Positions 27,721 to 37,439 of a stretch of DNA of 64,000 nucleotides are shown here, one piece after another; position 1 is the stretch's first letter; the number at the start of each line of letters is the position of its first letter. Under the pieces are notes generated by a model. It saw nothing but the letters and a program-made list of their open reading frames with translations. It made no database searches and had not been told where the DNA came from. The position numbers were made by a program, and so were the translations under genes. The DNA is taken from the NCBI GenBank assembly GCA_003288255.1, contig CP026600.1:1364001-1428000 (forward strand), read 5' to 3'. The stretch is from Clostridiaceae bacterium 14S0207. GTDB lineage: Bacteria; Bacillota; Clostridia; Clostridiales; Clostridiaceae.

Positions 27721-29175
27721 GTGTTAAAATTCAACAAAAGGTTAAGCAAATTACTTGCATGTTTAGCTTTATGTACAGCCGTTAGTGTGGGTGCCATTGG
27801 ATGTTCTTCAGCAAAGGATGAGTCTAAAAATGCTAAAGCAACTATGGTTGTAAATAATGAAAAAATATCAAGTACAGTAGAAACAAAAATAGATGGGGAT
27901 AAGATTTTTGTTTCACTAAAAGGAACGACTGAATATTTTAAGGGAAACTTTAAATTAGATGGAAAGACAGCTACTGTAAAAATAGGTAATGATACAATAA
28001 CTGTTAAAGCAGATAGCAAAGAAGCTACTGTTAACTCAGAAAAATTAGAGCTAAAAGAAAATTTGAAATCTTCTGATGGAGATATATATGTACCAATTGA
28101 ATTTTTAAATGATTCCATAGATGCTAGATTTACCTACAATAAAGAAGGTGAAAATTTAAGTATAAAAACTGAAATGCCTTTAAAATATACAAAAGCATTT
28201 AGTGTTAAATATCTTAAAGGTGGACTTAAAAAGGTTGTAGATGGAGATAAGAGAACATTAATTTTAGTTCCTGAAGGAAAAGAAGTACCAAAGGAATATA
28301 AAAATGAAACTATAATAAAAACTCCAGTTAAAAAAGTTTTATTAGGTTCAACAACACAAGGATGTTTATTAAGAGCTATCGATGAGCTTCCAAGTGTTTG
28401 TGCTACAACATCAGATGCTAGTACATGGACTATAGAAGAGATAAAAAAAGGTATGGAAGATAAGAAAATTGAATTTGTTGGTAAAAGTTCAGCACCAGAT
28501 TATGAAAAAATTTCAACTATAAAGCCAGATTTAGCTGTAGTTTATAGTGGACCTGCTGGAGAAACTAAACTTATAGATAAATTAAAGGAATTAAAAATAA
28601 ACTATGTTGTAGATAATGAATATTTAGAAGAAGATCCATTTGGAAGAATGGAATGGGTTAAGTTAATGTCTGCATTCTATGATAAAGAAGAAGCTGCAGA
28701 AAAGTACTTTGAAGATTCTATAAAGAAAGTAGAGACTGCATCTAAAAGCATAGAAGGAAAAGAAAAACCAAAAGTAGTTTGGGCTTCAGTATTTAAAGGT
28801 CAAGTATATGTTCCAAAATCAGATTCATATGTAGCAAAAATGATTGAACTTGCAGGTGGAGATTATGTATTTAAAGATAAAAATCTTAAAGATACAAAAA
28901 TAAGTTTAGAAGAATTATATAATGAAGCTAATAAAGCTGATGTGTTTATTTATTCTTCAACAAAGGATTGGAATCCATCACTTGAAGGTATAGTTAAGAA
29001 ATCTCCAATTCTTAAAAAATTAAAGGTTGTAGAGGATAAAAAGGTTTGGTGTTTCCATCCTGATTATTGGCAATCAATAGATAAAACTGACGAGTTAATA
29101 GAGGATTTAATGAAAATATTTGTACCAGGTTCCGTAAAAGGTGATGTTAGACATTACATTAAATATGACAAATAA
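27721..29175 (+). CDS. Corrinoid-type ABC transporter substrate-binding lipoprotein with Cu-amine-oxidase-like N-domain
   Basis: This is a lipid-anchored binding protein for a B12-like ligand. A signal sequence with lipobox AIGC ends near residue 29. An N-terminal stalk domain follows (about residues 40-150, KISSTVETKIDGDKIFVSL to GDIYVPIEFL), resembling the copper amine oxidase N-terminal-like wall or stalk domain. A BtuF/FecB-type domain (DLAVVYSGPAGETKLIDKL) ends the protein. The better start is GTG at 27721 with AAGGGGG upstream; an in-frame ATG at 27688 adds 11 residues and lacks that spacing. It is the first gene after the cobalamin riboswitch. Ligand identity as corrinoid rests on that context and the neighbouring CbiZ. 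Confidence 0.85.
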   Translation: MLKFNKRLSKLLACLALCTAVSVGAIGCSSAKDESKNAKATMVVNNEKISSTVETKIDGDKIFVSLKGTTEYFKGNFKLDGKTATVKIGNDTITVKADSKEATVNSEKLELKENLKSSDGDIYVPIEFLNDSIDARFTYNKEGENLSIKTEMPLKYTKAFSVKYLKGGLKKVVDGDKRTLILVPEGKEVPKEYKNETIIKTPVKKVLLGSTTQGCLLRAIDELPSVCATTSDASTWTIEEIKKGMEDKKIEFVGKSSAPDYEKISTIKPDLAVVYSGPAGETKLIDKLKELKINYVVDNEYLEEDPFGRMEWVKLMSAFYDKEEAAEKYFEDSIKKVETASKSIEGKEKPKVVWASVFKGQVYVPKSDSYVAKMIELAGGDYVFKDKNLKDTKISLEELYNEANKADVFIYSSTKDWNPSLEGIVKKSPILKKLKVVEDKKVWCFHPDYWQSIDKTDELIEDLMKIFVPGSVKGDVRHYIKYDK

Positions 29176-29184
29176 ATTATTTTT

Positions 29185-29226
29185 AAATAAGATAATGGGA
29201 TATATTCTCATTATCTTATTTTATAA
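29185..29226 (+). terminator. Intercistronic hairpin between btuF1 and btuC1
   Basis: AAATAAGATAATG (29185-29197) pairs with CATTATCTTATTT (29209-29221). The tail is T-poor, so partial termination or mRNA stabilisation that favours binding-protein expression is likely. Confidence 0.6.
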
Positions 29227-29243
29227 GCTACATAGGAGGAATT

Positions 29244-30272
29244 ATGGAATTCGTTAAAAAATCTAAATTGAAATATAAAATAATCTTTTTAACACTTATT
29301 ATAATAGGAATAATAACCTTTGGTTTTTGTATTGGATTAGGTTCTGTAAAAATTAAATTACCAGAGGTATTTAATATATTATTAAACAAAAATGCAGTAG
29401 ATAATCCTTTTTATAATATTGTATGGGATATAAGATTTCCAAGGGCCTTAGCCGCTTTAATTGGTGGTTCAGCACTTGCTACAGCAGGATTATTACTTCA
29501 AATCTTTTTTAAAAATCCAATTGTAGAACCTTATGTTTTAGGAATATCCTCTGGTTCTACCTTAGCTGTAGGACTTGTGATTCTTGGAGGATTTACACTT
29601 GGATTTGAATCAGTTTCACCATTTGTCCTATTCATATCAGCTTTTATTGGTTCACTTATTGTTATGTGTATTGTAATTATATTTGCAGGAAAAGTAAAAA
29701 ATGTAGTAACCCTATTAGTTATAGGTCTTATGGTTGGATATATTTGCAGTGGGGTTACAAGTATATTAATAGCTTTTGCCGATAAAGAAAAACTACAAGG
29801 CTTTACTATGTGGATTATGGGAAGTTTCTCAGGATTTACATGGCAACAAACTAAAGTGCTTCTTCTTATAGGAATTCCAGCAGTCTTAATGAGCACTCTT
29901 ATAGTAAAACCTTTAAATGCTTTTTTACTTGGAGAAGAGTATGCAAAAAGTATGGGAGTTAATATAAAATTTTTCCGTATAGCCATTGTAACAATTTCAA
30001 GTATTTTAGCTTCAGTAGTTACTGCCTTTGCAGGACCTGTAGCCTTTATAGGACTTGCAGTTCCTCAAATATCTAGACTTGTCTTTAAAACTTCTGATAA
30101 TAAAGTATTAGTTCCAGGCACTATTCTACTTGGGGGAATTGTAACTTCTCTTTGTGATTTAGTAGCAAGAACAATTTTAGCACCAGTAGAACTTCCAATT
30201 AGTGCAGTTACTTCTTTTATAGGGGCACCAATAGTTATAATTCTTATACTTAAAAGGAGGACTACTCTATGA
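29244..30272 (+). CDS. BtuC/FecCD family ABC transporter permease (first set)
   Basis: This 342-residue membrane subunit has about ten helices and belongs to the type II importer permeases for cobalamin, siderophores and haem. Typical motifs are WDIRFPRALAALIGGSALATAG, KNPIVEPYVLGISSG and AGPVAFIGLAVPQISRLVF. AGGAGG precedes the ATG. Its stop overlaps the ATG of the ATPase gene by 4 bases (ATGA), which indicates translational coupling. Corrinoid specificity is inferred from the riboswitch. Confidence 0.9.
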   Translation: MEFVKKSKLKYKIIFLTLIIIGIITFGFCIGLGSVKIKLPEVFNILLNKNAVDNPFYNIVWDIRFPRALAALIGGSALATAGLLLQIFFKNPIVEPYVLGISSGSTLAVGLVILGGFTLGFESVSPFVLFISAFIGSLIVMCIVIIFAGKVKNVVTLLVIGLMVGYICSGVTSILIAFADKEKLQGFTMWIMGSFSGFTWQQTKVLLLIGIPAVLMSTLIVKPLNAFLLGEEYAKSMGVNIKFFRIAIVTISSILASVVTAFAGPVAFIGLAVPQISRLVFKTSDNKVLVPGTILLGGIVTSLCDLVARTILAPVELPISAVTSFIGAPIVIILILKRRTTL

Positions 30273-31480
30273 TTATATTGAAAAGTAAAGATTTATCAGT
30301 AGGTTATGGAAAAAAAATCGTTGTAGATGGAGTAAATATTGAAGTATTAAAAGGACAAGTTCTATGTTTTTTAGGAGCTAATGGAGCAGGAAAAACTACT
30401 ATTTTAAGAACAGTCTCAGCACTTTTAGAACCAATTAAAGGAGAAGTATATTTAAAGGAACAAAATATTAAAGAAATCAATAAAAAAGAACTAGCAAAGA
30501 AAATGGCATTAGTATTAACAAATAAATTTTCAGGAAGATTAATGACAGTTTATGATATTGTAGCCATGGGAAGATATCCACATACAGATTTTTGGGGACA
30601 TTTAAGTAATGAAGATAATGAAAAGATTTTAGATGCTTTAAAGGTTGTAAATGCAGATTATTTAACTGAAAGATATTTTGACGAGTTAAGTGATGGAGAA
30701 AAACAAAAAATTTTAGTTGCTCGTGCTTTAGTTCAGGAACCAGAAATTATAATTTTAGATGAACCAACAACCCATCTTGATATCCGTCATAGGTTAGAAC
30801 TTATAGATATTTTAAAGAAATTAAGTAAGGAAAAGGGCATAACAGTTATTTTATCCTTACATGAAATTGATATAGCACTAAAAAGTTGTGACAAAGTCGT
30901 ACTTGTAAAGGAACATAAAATCATTGCTTATGGAGCACCAGAAGATGTGGTAGATGAGAATATAATTAATAATTTATATGGACTTAAAGATGCTAATTTT
31001 AATAATCTTTTAGGTTCTGTGGAACTTGCAAATACGGGAATAAACAATGTATTTGTAATTGGTGGATGTGGATTTGGTGCATCTATTTATAGAGCATTTA
31101 CAAAAGGCAACATAGGAGTTATAACAGGAATTCTTCATAAAAATGATATAGATTATGAAATAGGAAGAACTATGGGTATAAAAATGCATACTGTAGAGCC
31201 TTTTGAGAAAATAGGAGAACAGGTTTTTAATACTGCAGTGAAGTCTATAGATAAAGTAAATTTAGTAATTGATTCAGGATGTCCAATAGGTACTATGAAT
31301 AGAAAAAATCTAGAGTTAATTACGTATGCACTTAAAGCCAATAAAAAGTTTTTTTCTTTCAGAGGTAAAGATGAAAGTTTAGAGCTATATGGTGCTTCTC
31401 TTTCAAGTAAAATTAAATATTTATCTAGTATTTCTTCTATGATGGAAAATTATAATGAAGAGTTTTTACATAAAAAATAA
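30269..31480 (+). CDS. BtuD/FecE-type ABC ATPase with an extra C-terminal domain
   Basis: This is the ATP-binding subunit of the first corrinoid importer. Walker A GANGAGKT, signature LSDGEKQK and Walker B IIILDEPTTHLD lie in the first 240 residues. The protein then continues for about 150 residues (NVFVIGGCGFGASIYRAF to LSSISSMMENY) with a glycine-rich Rossmann-like start and a CPIGTMNRKNLE motif. Ordinary BtuD proteins end at about 250-260 residues. The extra domain might bind a nucleotide or a corrinoid-pathway partner; I do not recognise it. It is coupled to btuC1 upstream and cbiZ downstream. Confidence 0.88.
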   Translation: MIILKSKDLSVGYGKKIVVDGVNIEVLKGQVLCFLGANGAGKTTILRTVSALLEPIKGEVYLKEQNIKEINKKELAKKMALVLTNKFSGRLMTVYDIVAMGRYPHTDFWGHLSNEDNEKILDALKVVNADYLTERYFDELSDGEKQKILVARALVQEPEIIILDEPTTHLDIRHRLELIDILKKLSKEKGITVILSLHEIDIALKSCDKVVLVKEHKIIAYGAPEDVVDENIINNLYGLKDANFNNLLGSVELANTGINNVFVIGGCGFGASIYRAFTKGNIGVITGILHKNDIDYEIGRTMGIKMHTVEPFEKIGEQVFNTAVKSIDKVNLVIDSGCPIGTMNRKNLELITYALKANKKFFSFRGKDESLELYGASLSSKIKYLSSISSMMENYNEEFLHKK

Positions 31481-31501
31481 TATGAGGAGGGGATTTTCTT
31501 G

Positions 31502-32638
31502 ATGATACATAAACTTTCAACAGGTGATAAAGTTCATAGATATCAAAAAAGTATAGTAGTAGAGTTTACGGGGGGAAGAAAGGTATTAAGTACATCTCCC
31601 TTTAATGGAGGATATAGAGAAGATTTAAAATATGTATTTAATCATGATGGAAATCCAGGAGCTGGTATGGCATGTAAAATGAAGGCTCCAACCTATGCGG
31701 AACATCTTAATATTATAGCACAGGAAATAGGACTAGATCCTAAGGTATCTGCTGGAATTTCCACAGCGGCATCTATGAAAAATGTAGCTATAAAAGTAAC
31801 TTCTTTTGATGAGGTAACAGTAACTGCTATAGTTACTGGTGGAGTTGAGGTAAATGGAGGAAGAGTTGGAGATCCTGCATCTTATGTGCAAAAGCATGGT
31901 AAAACTCAAATGATAAAGCAAGGTACAATAAATACAATTTTAGTAATAGATGCAGACCTTCCAGAGGGAACCTTAACAAGAGCACTTATAACTTGTACAG
32001 AGGCTAAAACAGCAGTATTGCAAGAATTAATGGCAGGAAGTAACTATTCAAGAGGACTCGCAACAGGCTCTGGAACTGATGGAAGTATTATTATTTGCAA
32101 TAGTGATTCATCTATTAAATTAACAGATGCGGGGAAACATTCAAAATTAGGAGAACTTATAGGGATTGCTGTAAAAAAAGCATTGAAAGAAGCATTAAAT
32201 TTACAAAGTGGACTATGTCCATTATCCCAACACAGGGTTCTAAGAAGAATGAAGAGATTTGGAGTTAATGAAGATAGAATTTGGATTAAATATATGGAAC
32301 TATTTAAAGATGAAAAAGAAATAAAACTTCTTACCAAACCAAAATTTATGCATAACTTAGATATGTTAGATGGAGATGATTTTTTAGTTACGGTATCTTC
32401 ATTATATGCCCATATGATAGATCAAATGGATTGGGAACTTTTATCTAAAAAAGAAGTAATAGAGGAATGTATTTTAATTTTAAATAGAATAGAAACTAAA
32501 TTTAATATAGAAAAATTCCTAGATAGTAAGATGAATTTTAATGATGAACATAAAAATATAGATTTTGTAGTTGAAAAATTAATAGAACTATTTACTATGG
32601 TTATGGCTAAAATAGTTGGGGTGAGAGAGTATGTTTAA
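31502..32638 (+). CDS. cbiZ: Adenosylcobinamide amidohydrolase CbiZ
   Basis: CbiZ cuts the aminopropanol arm from adenosylcobinamide or some cobamides to give adenosylcobyric acid, allowing salvage and lower-ligand remodelling. The family signature is clear: GISTAASMKNVAIK, AIVTGGVEVNGGRVGDPASY, GTINTILVIDADLPEGTL, TEAKTAVLQELMAGS and ATGSGTDGSIIICNSD. At 378 residues it carries an extra C-terminal helical extension of about 130 residues beyond the usual core. GAGGAGGGG fits the ATG at 31502; a TTG at 31499 is an alternative. It overlaps the first cobN-like gene by 8 bases. It shows that the operon handles corrinoids rather than only haem or siderophores. Confidence 0.9.
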   Translation: MIHKLSTGDKVHRYQKSIVVEFTGGRKVLSTSPFNGGYREDLKYVFNHDGNPGAGMACKMKAPTYAEHLNIIAQEIGLDPKVSAGISTAASMKNVAIKVTSFDEVTVTAIVTGGVEVNGGRVGDPASYVQKHGKTQMIKQGTINTILVIDADLPEGTLTRALITCTEAKTAVLQELMAGSNYSRGLATGSGTDGSIIICNSDSSIKLTDAGKHSKLGELIGIAVKKALKEALNLQSGLCPLSQHRVLRRMKRFGVNEDRIWIKYMELFKDEKEIKLLTKPKFMHNLDMLDGDDFLVTVSSLYAHMIDQMDWELLSKKEVIEECILILNRIETKFNIEKFLDSKMNFNDEHKNIDFVVEKLIELFTMVMAKIVGVREYV

Positions 32639-35600
32639 AATAAGTTTTCTTATGTCCTCATCTGGTGCTAGCTATACCTTAAAAGAGATAAATAAAGAAA
32701 TCAAAGAAGAATGTAATAAGGAAATTAACCTAGAATTTTTAGATTCATACAAAATACAAACTAATGAAGAATATTTTAACTTATGTATAGAATCCCTTAA
32801 AGAATCTAATATAATTTTTGTAACCATGCATGGAGGAGTTAGTTACTTTAAAAAATTACAGGATATCCTAAAAGTATATAAGGGTAAAAAAAGATTTTTT
32901 ATATATTCTGGGGTGGAAGATGAAAATATAGAATTTCTAAAGTATTTAAGTATTTCAAAGGATGAATATAAAAATATCCTTAACTATTATGTAATAGGCG
33001 GAAAACTAAATCTTAAAAATATGGTTTTATATTTAGCCTCTGTTTATGGCAATAAAAAATATAATTATAAATTTCCTAAGATTCGTGTAAATGAGGGAAT
33101 ATATTATCCTAATAAGGAAATTAAAGATCCAATAGAATATATGAAAAAAATAAATACTCTAAATAAACCTATTGTGGCTATTTTATTTTATTGTACTTAT
33201 TATTTTGAAAATGATTTAAGACATATAGATAAATTTATAGAAGAAATAGAATCTTTAGGTGCAATACCTGTTCCTATATATACAGCATCTGCCCCTGATA
33301 AAACAGCAAATTATAAGGGGATTCAATGGGTTATTGATAATTACTTAATTAATAATGAAAAGCCAATGATAGATGTAATTATAAACACAATGGCACATGC
33401 TCAAAGTATATTAGGAAATCCAGGAGATGGTACTAAGGGCATAGAAGAGAGTATTTTTGACAAATTAGATGTTCCTGTAATCCAAGCTATGAATACCTAT
33501 CAAAGTTTAGAGTCATGGAAAAATTCTATAAAGGGTATAGACATGATGGCATTAACATCTGGAGTTTACGATCCAGAATATGATGGGCAAATTATAAGTG
33601 TTCCAACAGCTTGTTCTGAACTTATAGTAGATGAGTTTGGAGATAGATATGTATTTAAACCAATAGAAGAGAGAGTAAATAAGGTTTGTAGACTTGCCTT
33701 AAATTGGGCAAAGTTAAGAAAAACACCTAATGAAAATAAAAAAGTTGCTATTATATTTCATAATATGCCACCTAGAAACGATATGATTGGATGTGCTTTT
33801 GGATTAGATACCCCAGCAAGTGTTTTTAATATGGTAGAATCCTTGAAAAAAGAAGGGATATCCTTAGAATATAATTTTAAAAATGGTGATGAAATAATAG
33901 AAAAAATTATAGATGCTGTAAGTAATGATGAAAAGTGGCTAACACCAGAAAAGGTATGTGAAAAAAGCGTGGATTTAATAAATAAAACTACATATAATAG
34001 TTGGTTTTCAAAGTTAAGTCCTAAAGTACAAGAAAAAATGGAACATGATTGGGGAAAAGCTCCAGGAGAATTTATGGTATTTGATGATAATTTCCCAGTA
34101 CCAGGTATTATTAACGGTAATATATTTATTGGGCTTCAACCTGCAAGAGGATATGAAGAACATGAAGAGGAAGTTTATCATAGCACAGATATAGTTCCAC
34201 CACATCAATATATTGCTTTTTATAAATGGATAAAGAATGTATTCAAAGCAGATGTGATTGTTCATGTAGGAACGCATGGAAGTTTAGAATGGTTACCAGG
34301 AAAAGAAATAGGGCTTTCGAGAGAATGTTATCCAGATATTAATATTGATGACATTCCACATTTATATCCATATATAATTGATGTTCCAGGAGAGGGAGTA
34401 CAAGCAAAGAGAAGATCCTATGCAGTTATACTAGATCATCTTATTCCTTCTTTAATGAAAAGTGGAACTTATGGAGAGATTGCATCACTGGATGAACTTT
34501 TAAGACAATATTATTTTTCTAAAACAGGAGATCTTGGAAAGCTGCCACATATTCAAAAGGAAATAATAGAATTTTCTTTAAAAAATAATTTTCTACAGGA
34601 TCTAAAATTAGATAAGGAATATGCAGAGAAAAACTTTGAAGATTTTGTACAAAAGTTACATGGATGGATTGAAGAAATAAAAGGTTCCTTTATAAAAGAT
34701 GGATTACATATATTTGGACAGGTACCACAGGAAGAAAGACTTGAAAATTTAATAAAAGCTCTTTTAGTTCTTTCAAATGGAGAGACAAAAAGTTTATTAG
34801 AAAGTATATGTACTTTTAAAGGAAAGGATTATAAAACTTTAAAAGATAATCCCTATGATGTAAATGAAAATGGAGAAACTAATCTCATGATTTTAGATCA
34901 TATGGAAAATATATCTACAAGCTTAATTCACCAATTTTGTGAATGTAACTTCAATAAGAAAAAAATCAAACAACTTTTAAATGATGATTTTAATGGTGAG
35001 AATACAGAAAATTTGGAAAATGTTTTAGAGTTTGTTTCTGATATTGTAATTCCTAAATTAAATCATACTATAGATGAATTAGATAATTTTATAGAAGGAA
35101 TCAATGGAAATTTTGTACCTCCAGGAGCATCAGGGTGTCCAACTAGAGGGAAAGTTAACATACTTCCAACAGGTAGGAACTTTTATACCATAGATCCTTT
35201 GGCAGTACCAAGTAGGGCTGCATGGAAGGTTGGAATGAATCTGGGAGATGAACTACTAGAAAAATACTTAAAAGAAGAGGGGAAATATCCTCATAATATA
35301 GCCATAGTAGTTTATGCAGGTGAAACTATGAAAACTTGTGGAGATGATATAGCAGAAATTTTATACCTTATGGGAGTAAAACCTAAGTGGCTTGGAGATA
35401 CAGATAAGGTTATAGGCATGGAAGTTATTCCTCTTGAACAATTAAAAAGACCAAGAATAGATGTAACACTAAGGATAACAGGGCTTTTTAGAGATACATT
35501 CCCAAATCTTATAGAACTTATAGAGAATGCAGTTAATAAGGTTTCATCATTAGAAGAAGATATAAATTTAAATTATTTAAGGGGTAATATTCTAAAGGAA

Positions 35601-36377
35601 GTAGATGAACTTATAAAAAATGGGATGAGTGAGCTAGATGCAAGGGAAGAAGCATCTATGAGAATTTTCGGATGTCCTCCAGGAACTTATGGTGCAGGAG
35701 TAGATATACTAATAAACAGTAAAAATTGGGAAAGCTCCAATGACTTAGGAGATGTATATACCTTATGGGGTGGACATGCTTATGGCAGTAAAGTACATGG
35801 AAAGAAAGTAAAAGATATTTTTGCAAGACGACTAGCTAATACTGAAATTACTGTTAAAAATGAAAGTTCTATTGAAATTGATATGTTAGATAGTGATGAT
35901 TTCTATAATTATCATGGTGGACTTATTTCTGCTGTAAAAAAACATTCAGGAAATATGCCAAAGTCCTATAGTGGAAATAGTAGCGATCCTTCTTCCGTAA
36001 AAATTAAAGATATTAATGAAGAGACTTCAAGAATTATGCGTTCAAGAATTTTAAATCCTAAATGGTTTGAAGGATTAAAGAAGCATGGTTATAAAGGGGC
36101 TCAGGAAATATCTGCTATGGTGGATATAGTTTTCGGTTGGGATGCTACATCAGATATTATTGAAGATTGGATGTATGAAAAAATCAGTGAGGAATATTTG
36201 TTTAATGAAGAAAGATGTAAATGGATTAATGAAGTAAATCCTTGGGCTGTTCATAATATGACTGAAAGGCTATTAGAAGCAAATCAACGTGGAATGTGGA
36301 ATGCTAAAAAAGAAAGTTTAGAGAAATTAAGAAAGCTTTATCTTTCTGTTGAAGGGGATCTAGAAGATTATGTTTAG
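32631..36377 (+). CDS. CobN/ChlH-type large metallochelatase subunit 1
   Basis: This giant porphyrin/corrin-binding subunit of the class I ATP-dependent chelatases (CobN inserts cobalt into hydrogenobyrinate diamide, ChlH magnesium into protoporphyrin) has 1248 residues. The core motifs are present: WGKAPGEFMVFDD, GLQPARGYEEHEEEVYHS, VPPHQYIAFYKW, HVGTHGSLEWLPGKE (His549), LKRPRIDVTLRITGLFRDTFPNL and FGCPPGTYGAGV. The end ESLEKLRKLYLSVEGDLED is typical of the family. It needs an I/D AAA+ partner, which lies 13 kb downstream in the same operon. Substrate ring and metal cannot be read from sequence. Anaerobic B12 synthesis does not normally need CobN. Confidence 0.92.
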   Translation: MFKISFLMSSSGASYTLKEINKEIKEECNKEINLEFLDSYKIQTNEEYFNLCIESLKESNIIFVTMHGGVSYFKKLQDILKVYKGKKRFFIYSGVEDENIEFLKYLSISKDEYKNILNYYVIGGKLNLKNMVLYLASVYGNKKYNYKFPKIRVNEGIYYPNKEIKDPIEYMKKINTLNKPIVAILFYCTYYFENDLRHIDKFIEEIESLGAIPVPIYTASAPDKTANYKGIQWVIDNYLINNEKPMIDVIINTMAHAQSILGNPGDGTKGIEESIFDKLDVPVIQAMNTYQSLESWKNSIKGIDMMALTSGVYDPEYDGQIISVPTACSELIVDEFGDRYVFKPIEERVNKVCRLALNWAKLRKTPNENKKVAIIFHNMPPRNDMIGCAFGLDTPASVFNMVESLKKEGISLEYNFKNGDEIIEKIIDAVSNDEKWLTPEKVCEKSVDLINKTTYNSWFSKLSPKVQEKMEHDWGKAPGEFMVFDDNFPVPGIINGNIFIGLQPARGYEEHEEEVYHSTDIVPPHQYIAFYKWIKNVFKADVIVHVGTHGSLEWLPGKEIGLSRECYPDINIDDIPHLYPYIIDVPGEGVQAKRRSYAVILDHLIPSLMKSGTYGEIASLDELLRQYYFSKTGDLGKLPHIQKEIIEFSLKNNFLQDLKLDKEYAEKNFEDFVQKLHGWIEEIKGSFIKDGLHIFGQVPQEERLENLIKALLVLSNGETKSLLESICTFKGKDYKTLKDNPYDVNENGETNLMILDHMENISTSLIHQFCECNFNKKKIKQLLNDDFNGENTENLENVLEFVSDIVIPKLNHTIDELDNFIEGINGNFVPPGASGCPTRGKVNILPTGRNFYTIDPLAVPSRAAWKVGMNLGDELLEKYLKEEGKYPHNIAIVVYAGETMKTCGDDIAEILYLMGVKPKWLGDTDKVIGMEVIPLEQLKRPRIDVTLRITGLFRDTFPNLIELIENAVNKVSSLEEDINLNYLRGNILKEVDELIKNGMSELDAREEASMRIFGCPPGTYGAGVDILINSKNWESSNDLGDVYTLWGGHAYGSKVHGKKVKDIFARRLANTEITVKNESSIEIDMLDSDDFYNYHGGLISAVKKHSGNMPKSYSGNSSDPSSVKIKDINEETSRIMRSRILNPKWFEGLKKHGYKGAQEISAMVDIVFGWDATSDIIEDWMYEKISEEYLFNEERCKWINEVNPWAVHNMTERLLEANQRGMWNAKKESLEKLRKLYLSVEGDLEDYV

Positions 36378-36395
36378 GAAAGGACAAAATTAGCT

Positions 36396-37439
36396 TTGTT
36401 TAATAATGTAAAACTATTGGTCTTATGGACAACTAATGATTGTAATTTAAGGTGTAAGTATTGTTATGCAAAGGCTGGAACAAAGAAAGATTATATGGAC
36501 TTTGAAACTGCCAAAAGAATTATTGAAACAATACCTAATGATAATTTTAAAATACAACTTGCAGGGGGAGAACCACTTTTGAATTTTTCTCTTATTGAAA
36601 ATATGCATGATTATATACGTAAAGAAAGACCGAAAGTAAATCTTCAAATGCAGAGCAATGGAACACTAATTACAGAAAAAATTGCTAAGAGTATAAAAAA
36701 AATGAATATAGCTATGGGGATAAGCTTAGATGGAAATATAGATATAAACGAAAATCTTAGGGGAAAAACATTAGATACAATAAATGGTATAAAACTCTTA
36801 GGTAAAGAAAATGTAATGGTGAATTTAAATTGTGTTGTAACAAATAAGAGCATAGATGGATTAGATAAATTGGTAGATATTGCATATTATCTTGGAAATG
36901 TAGGGGGTATAGGGCTTGATCTTTTACGAAAAACAGGGAGAGCTATTGAAAGTGAAGTGAAATCAGCAAGTCCTATTGAAATCAAGGTAAATTTAAAAAA
37001 AGCTTATAGTCGTACAGTAGAATTATCCAAATTAACAGGTAGAAGAGTAGTTATACGAGAAATTGAAGATGCAAGAAAAAGGCTTGAAGAAAATATAAGC
37101 ACTACTAATTATTGTCATGCTACTTATGGGGGATCTATAGTTGGTTTACCTAATGGAACATTATATCCATGTGGTTCTTTAGTAAATATAGAAAAATATT
37201 TCATGGGAAATATTTACAAAAACACTTCTTTGAAAACAATAAAAATCAATTATAAAAATAGTGAAATGTGTAATAGATGTAAGTACAACTCTATATGCAT
37301 TAAAGCATGTCCAGCTAGAAGTATTATAAATTGTAAAGAGGGGTCTATTCCAATAGAAGATTGTACTTTAAGAAAAACTGCTTTTGAAATTGTAGAAGAA
37401 GAAATGGAAGGTTTATGCAAGGGGGATAAATTATTTTGA
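36396..37439 (+). CDS. Radical SAM/SPASM protein in the chelatase operon
   Basis: This radical S-adenosylmethionine enzyme has 347 residues. The cluster motif C16-x3-C20-x2-C23 (CNLRCKYCYAK) and the GGEP motif (QLAGGEPLLN) are at the N-terminus. The C-terminal SPASM-type region has many Cys residues (CHATYGGS, LYPCGSLVN, MCNRCKYNSICIKACPARS, EDCTL), enough for one or two auxiliary clusters. The start is TTG, with GGAAAGGA upstream and no in-frame ATG. It lies 18 bases after cobN1 and overlaps the next gene by 4. The family includes haem-d1/haem-b biosynthesis enzymes and RiPP maturases. No precursor peptide is visible here, so a tetrapyrrole side-chain reaction is the more attractive guess. 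Confidence 0.88.
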   Translation: MFNNVKLLVLWTTNDCNLRCKYCYAKAGTKKDYMDFETAKRIIETIPNDNFKIQLAGGEPLLNFSLIENMHDYIRKERPKVNLQMQSNGTLITEKIAKSIKKMNIAMGISLDGNIDINENLRGKTLDTINGIKLLGKENVMVNLNCVVTNKSIDGLDKLVDIAYYLGNVGGIGLDLLRKTGRAIESEVKSASPIEIKVNLKKAYSRTVELSKLTGRRVVIREIEDARKRLEENISTTNYCHATYGGSIVGLPNGTLYPCGSLVNIEKYFMGNIYKNTSLKTIKINYKNSEMCNRCKYNSICIKACPARSIINCKEGSIPIEDCTLRKTAFEIVEEEMEGLCKGDKLF

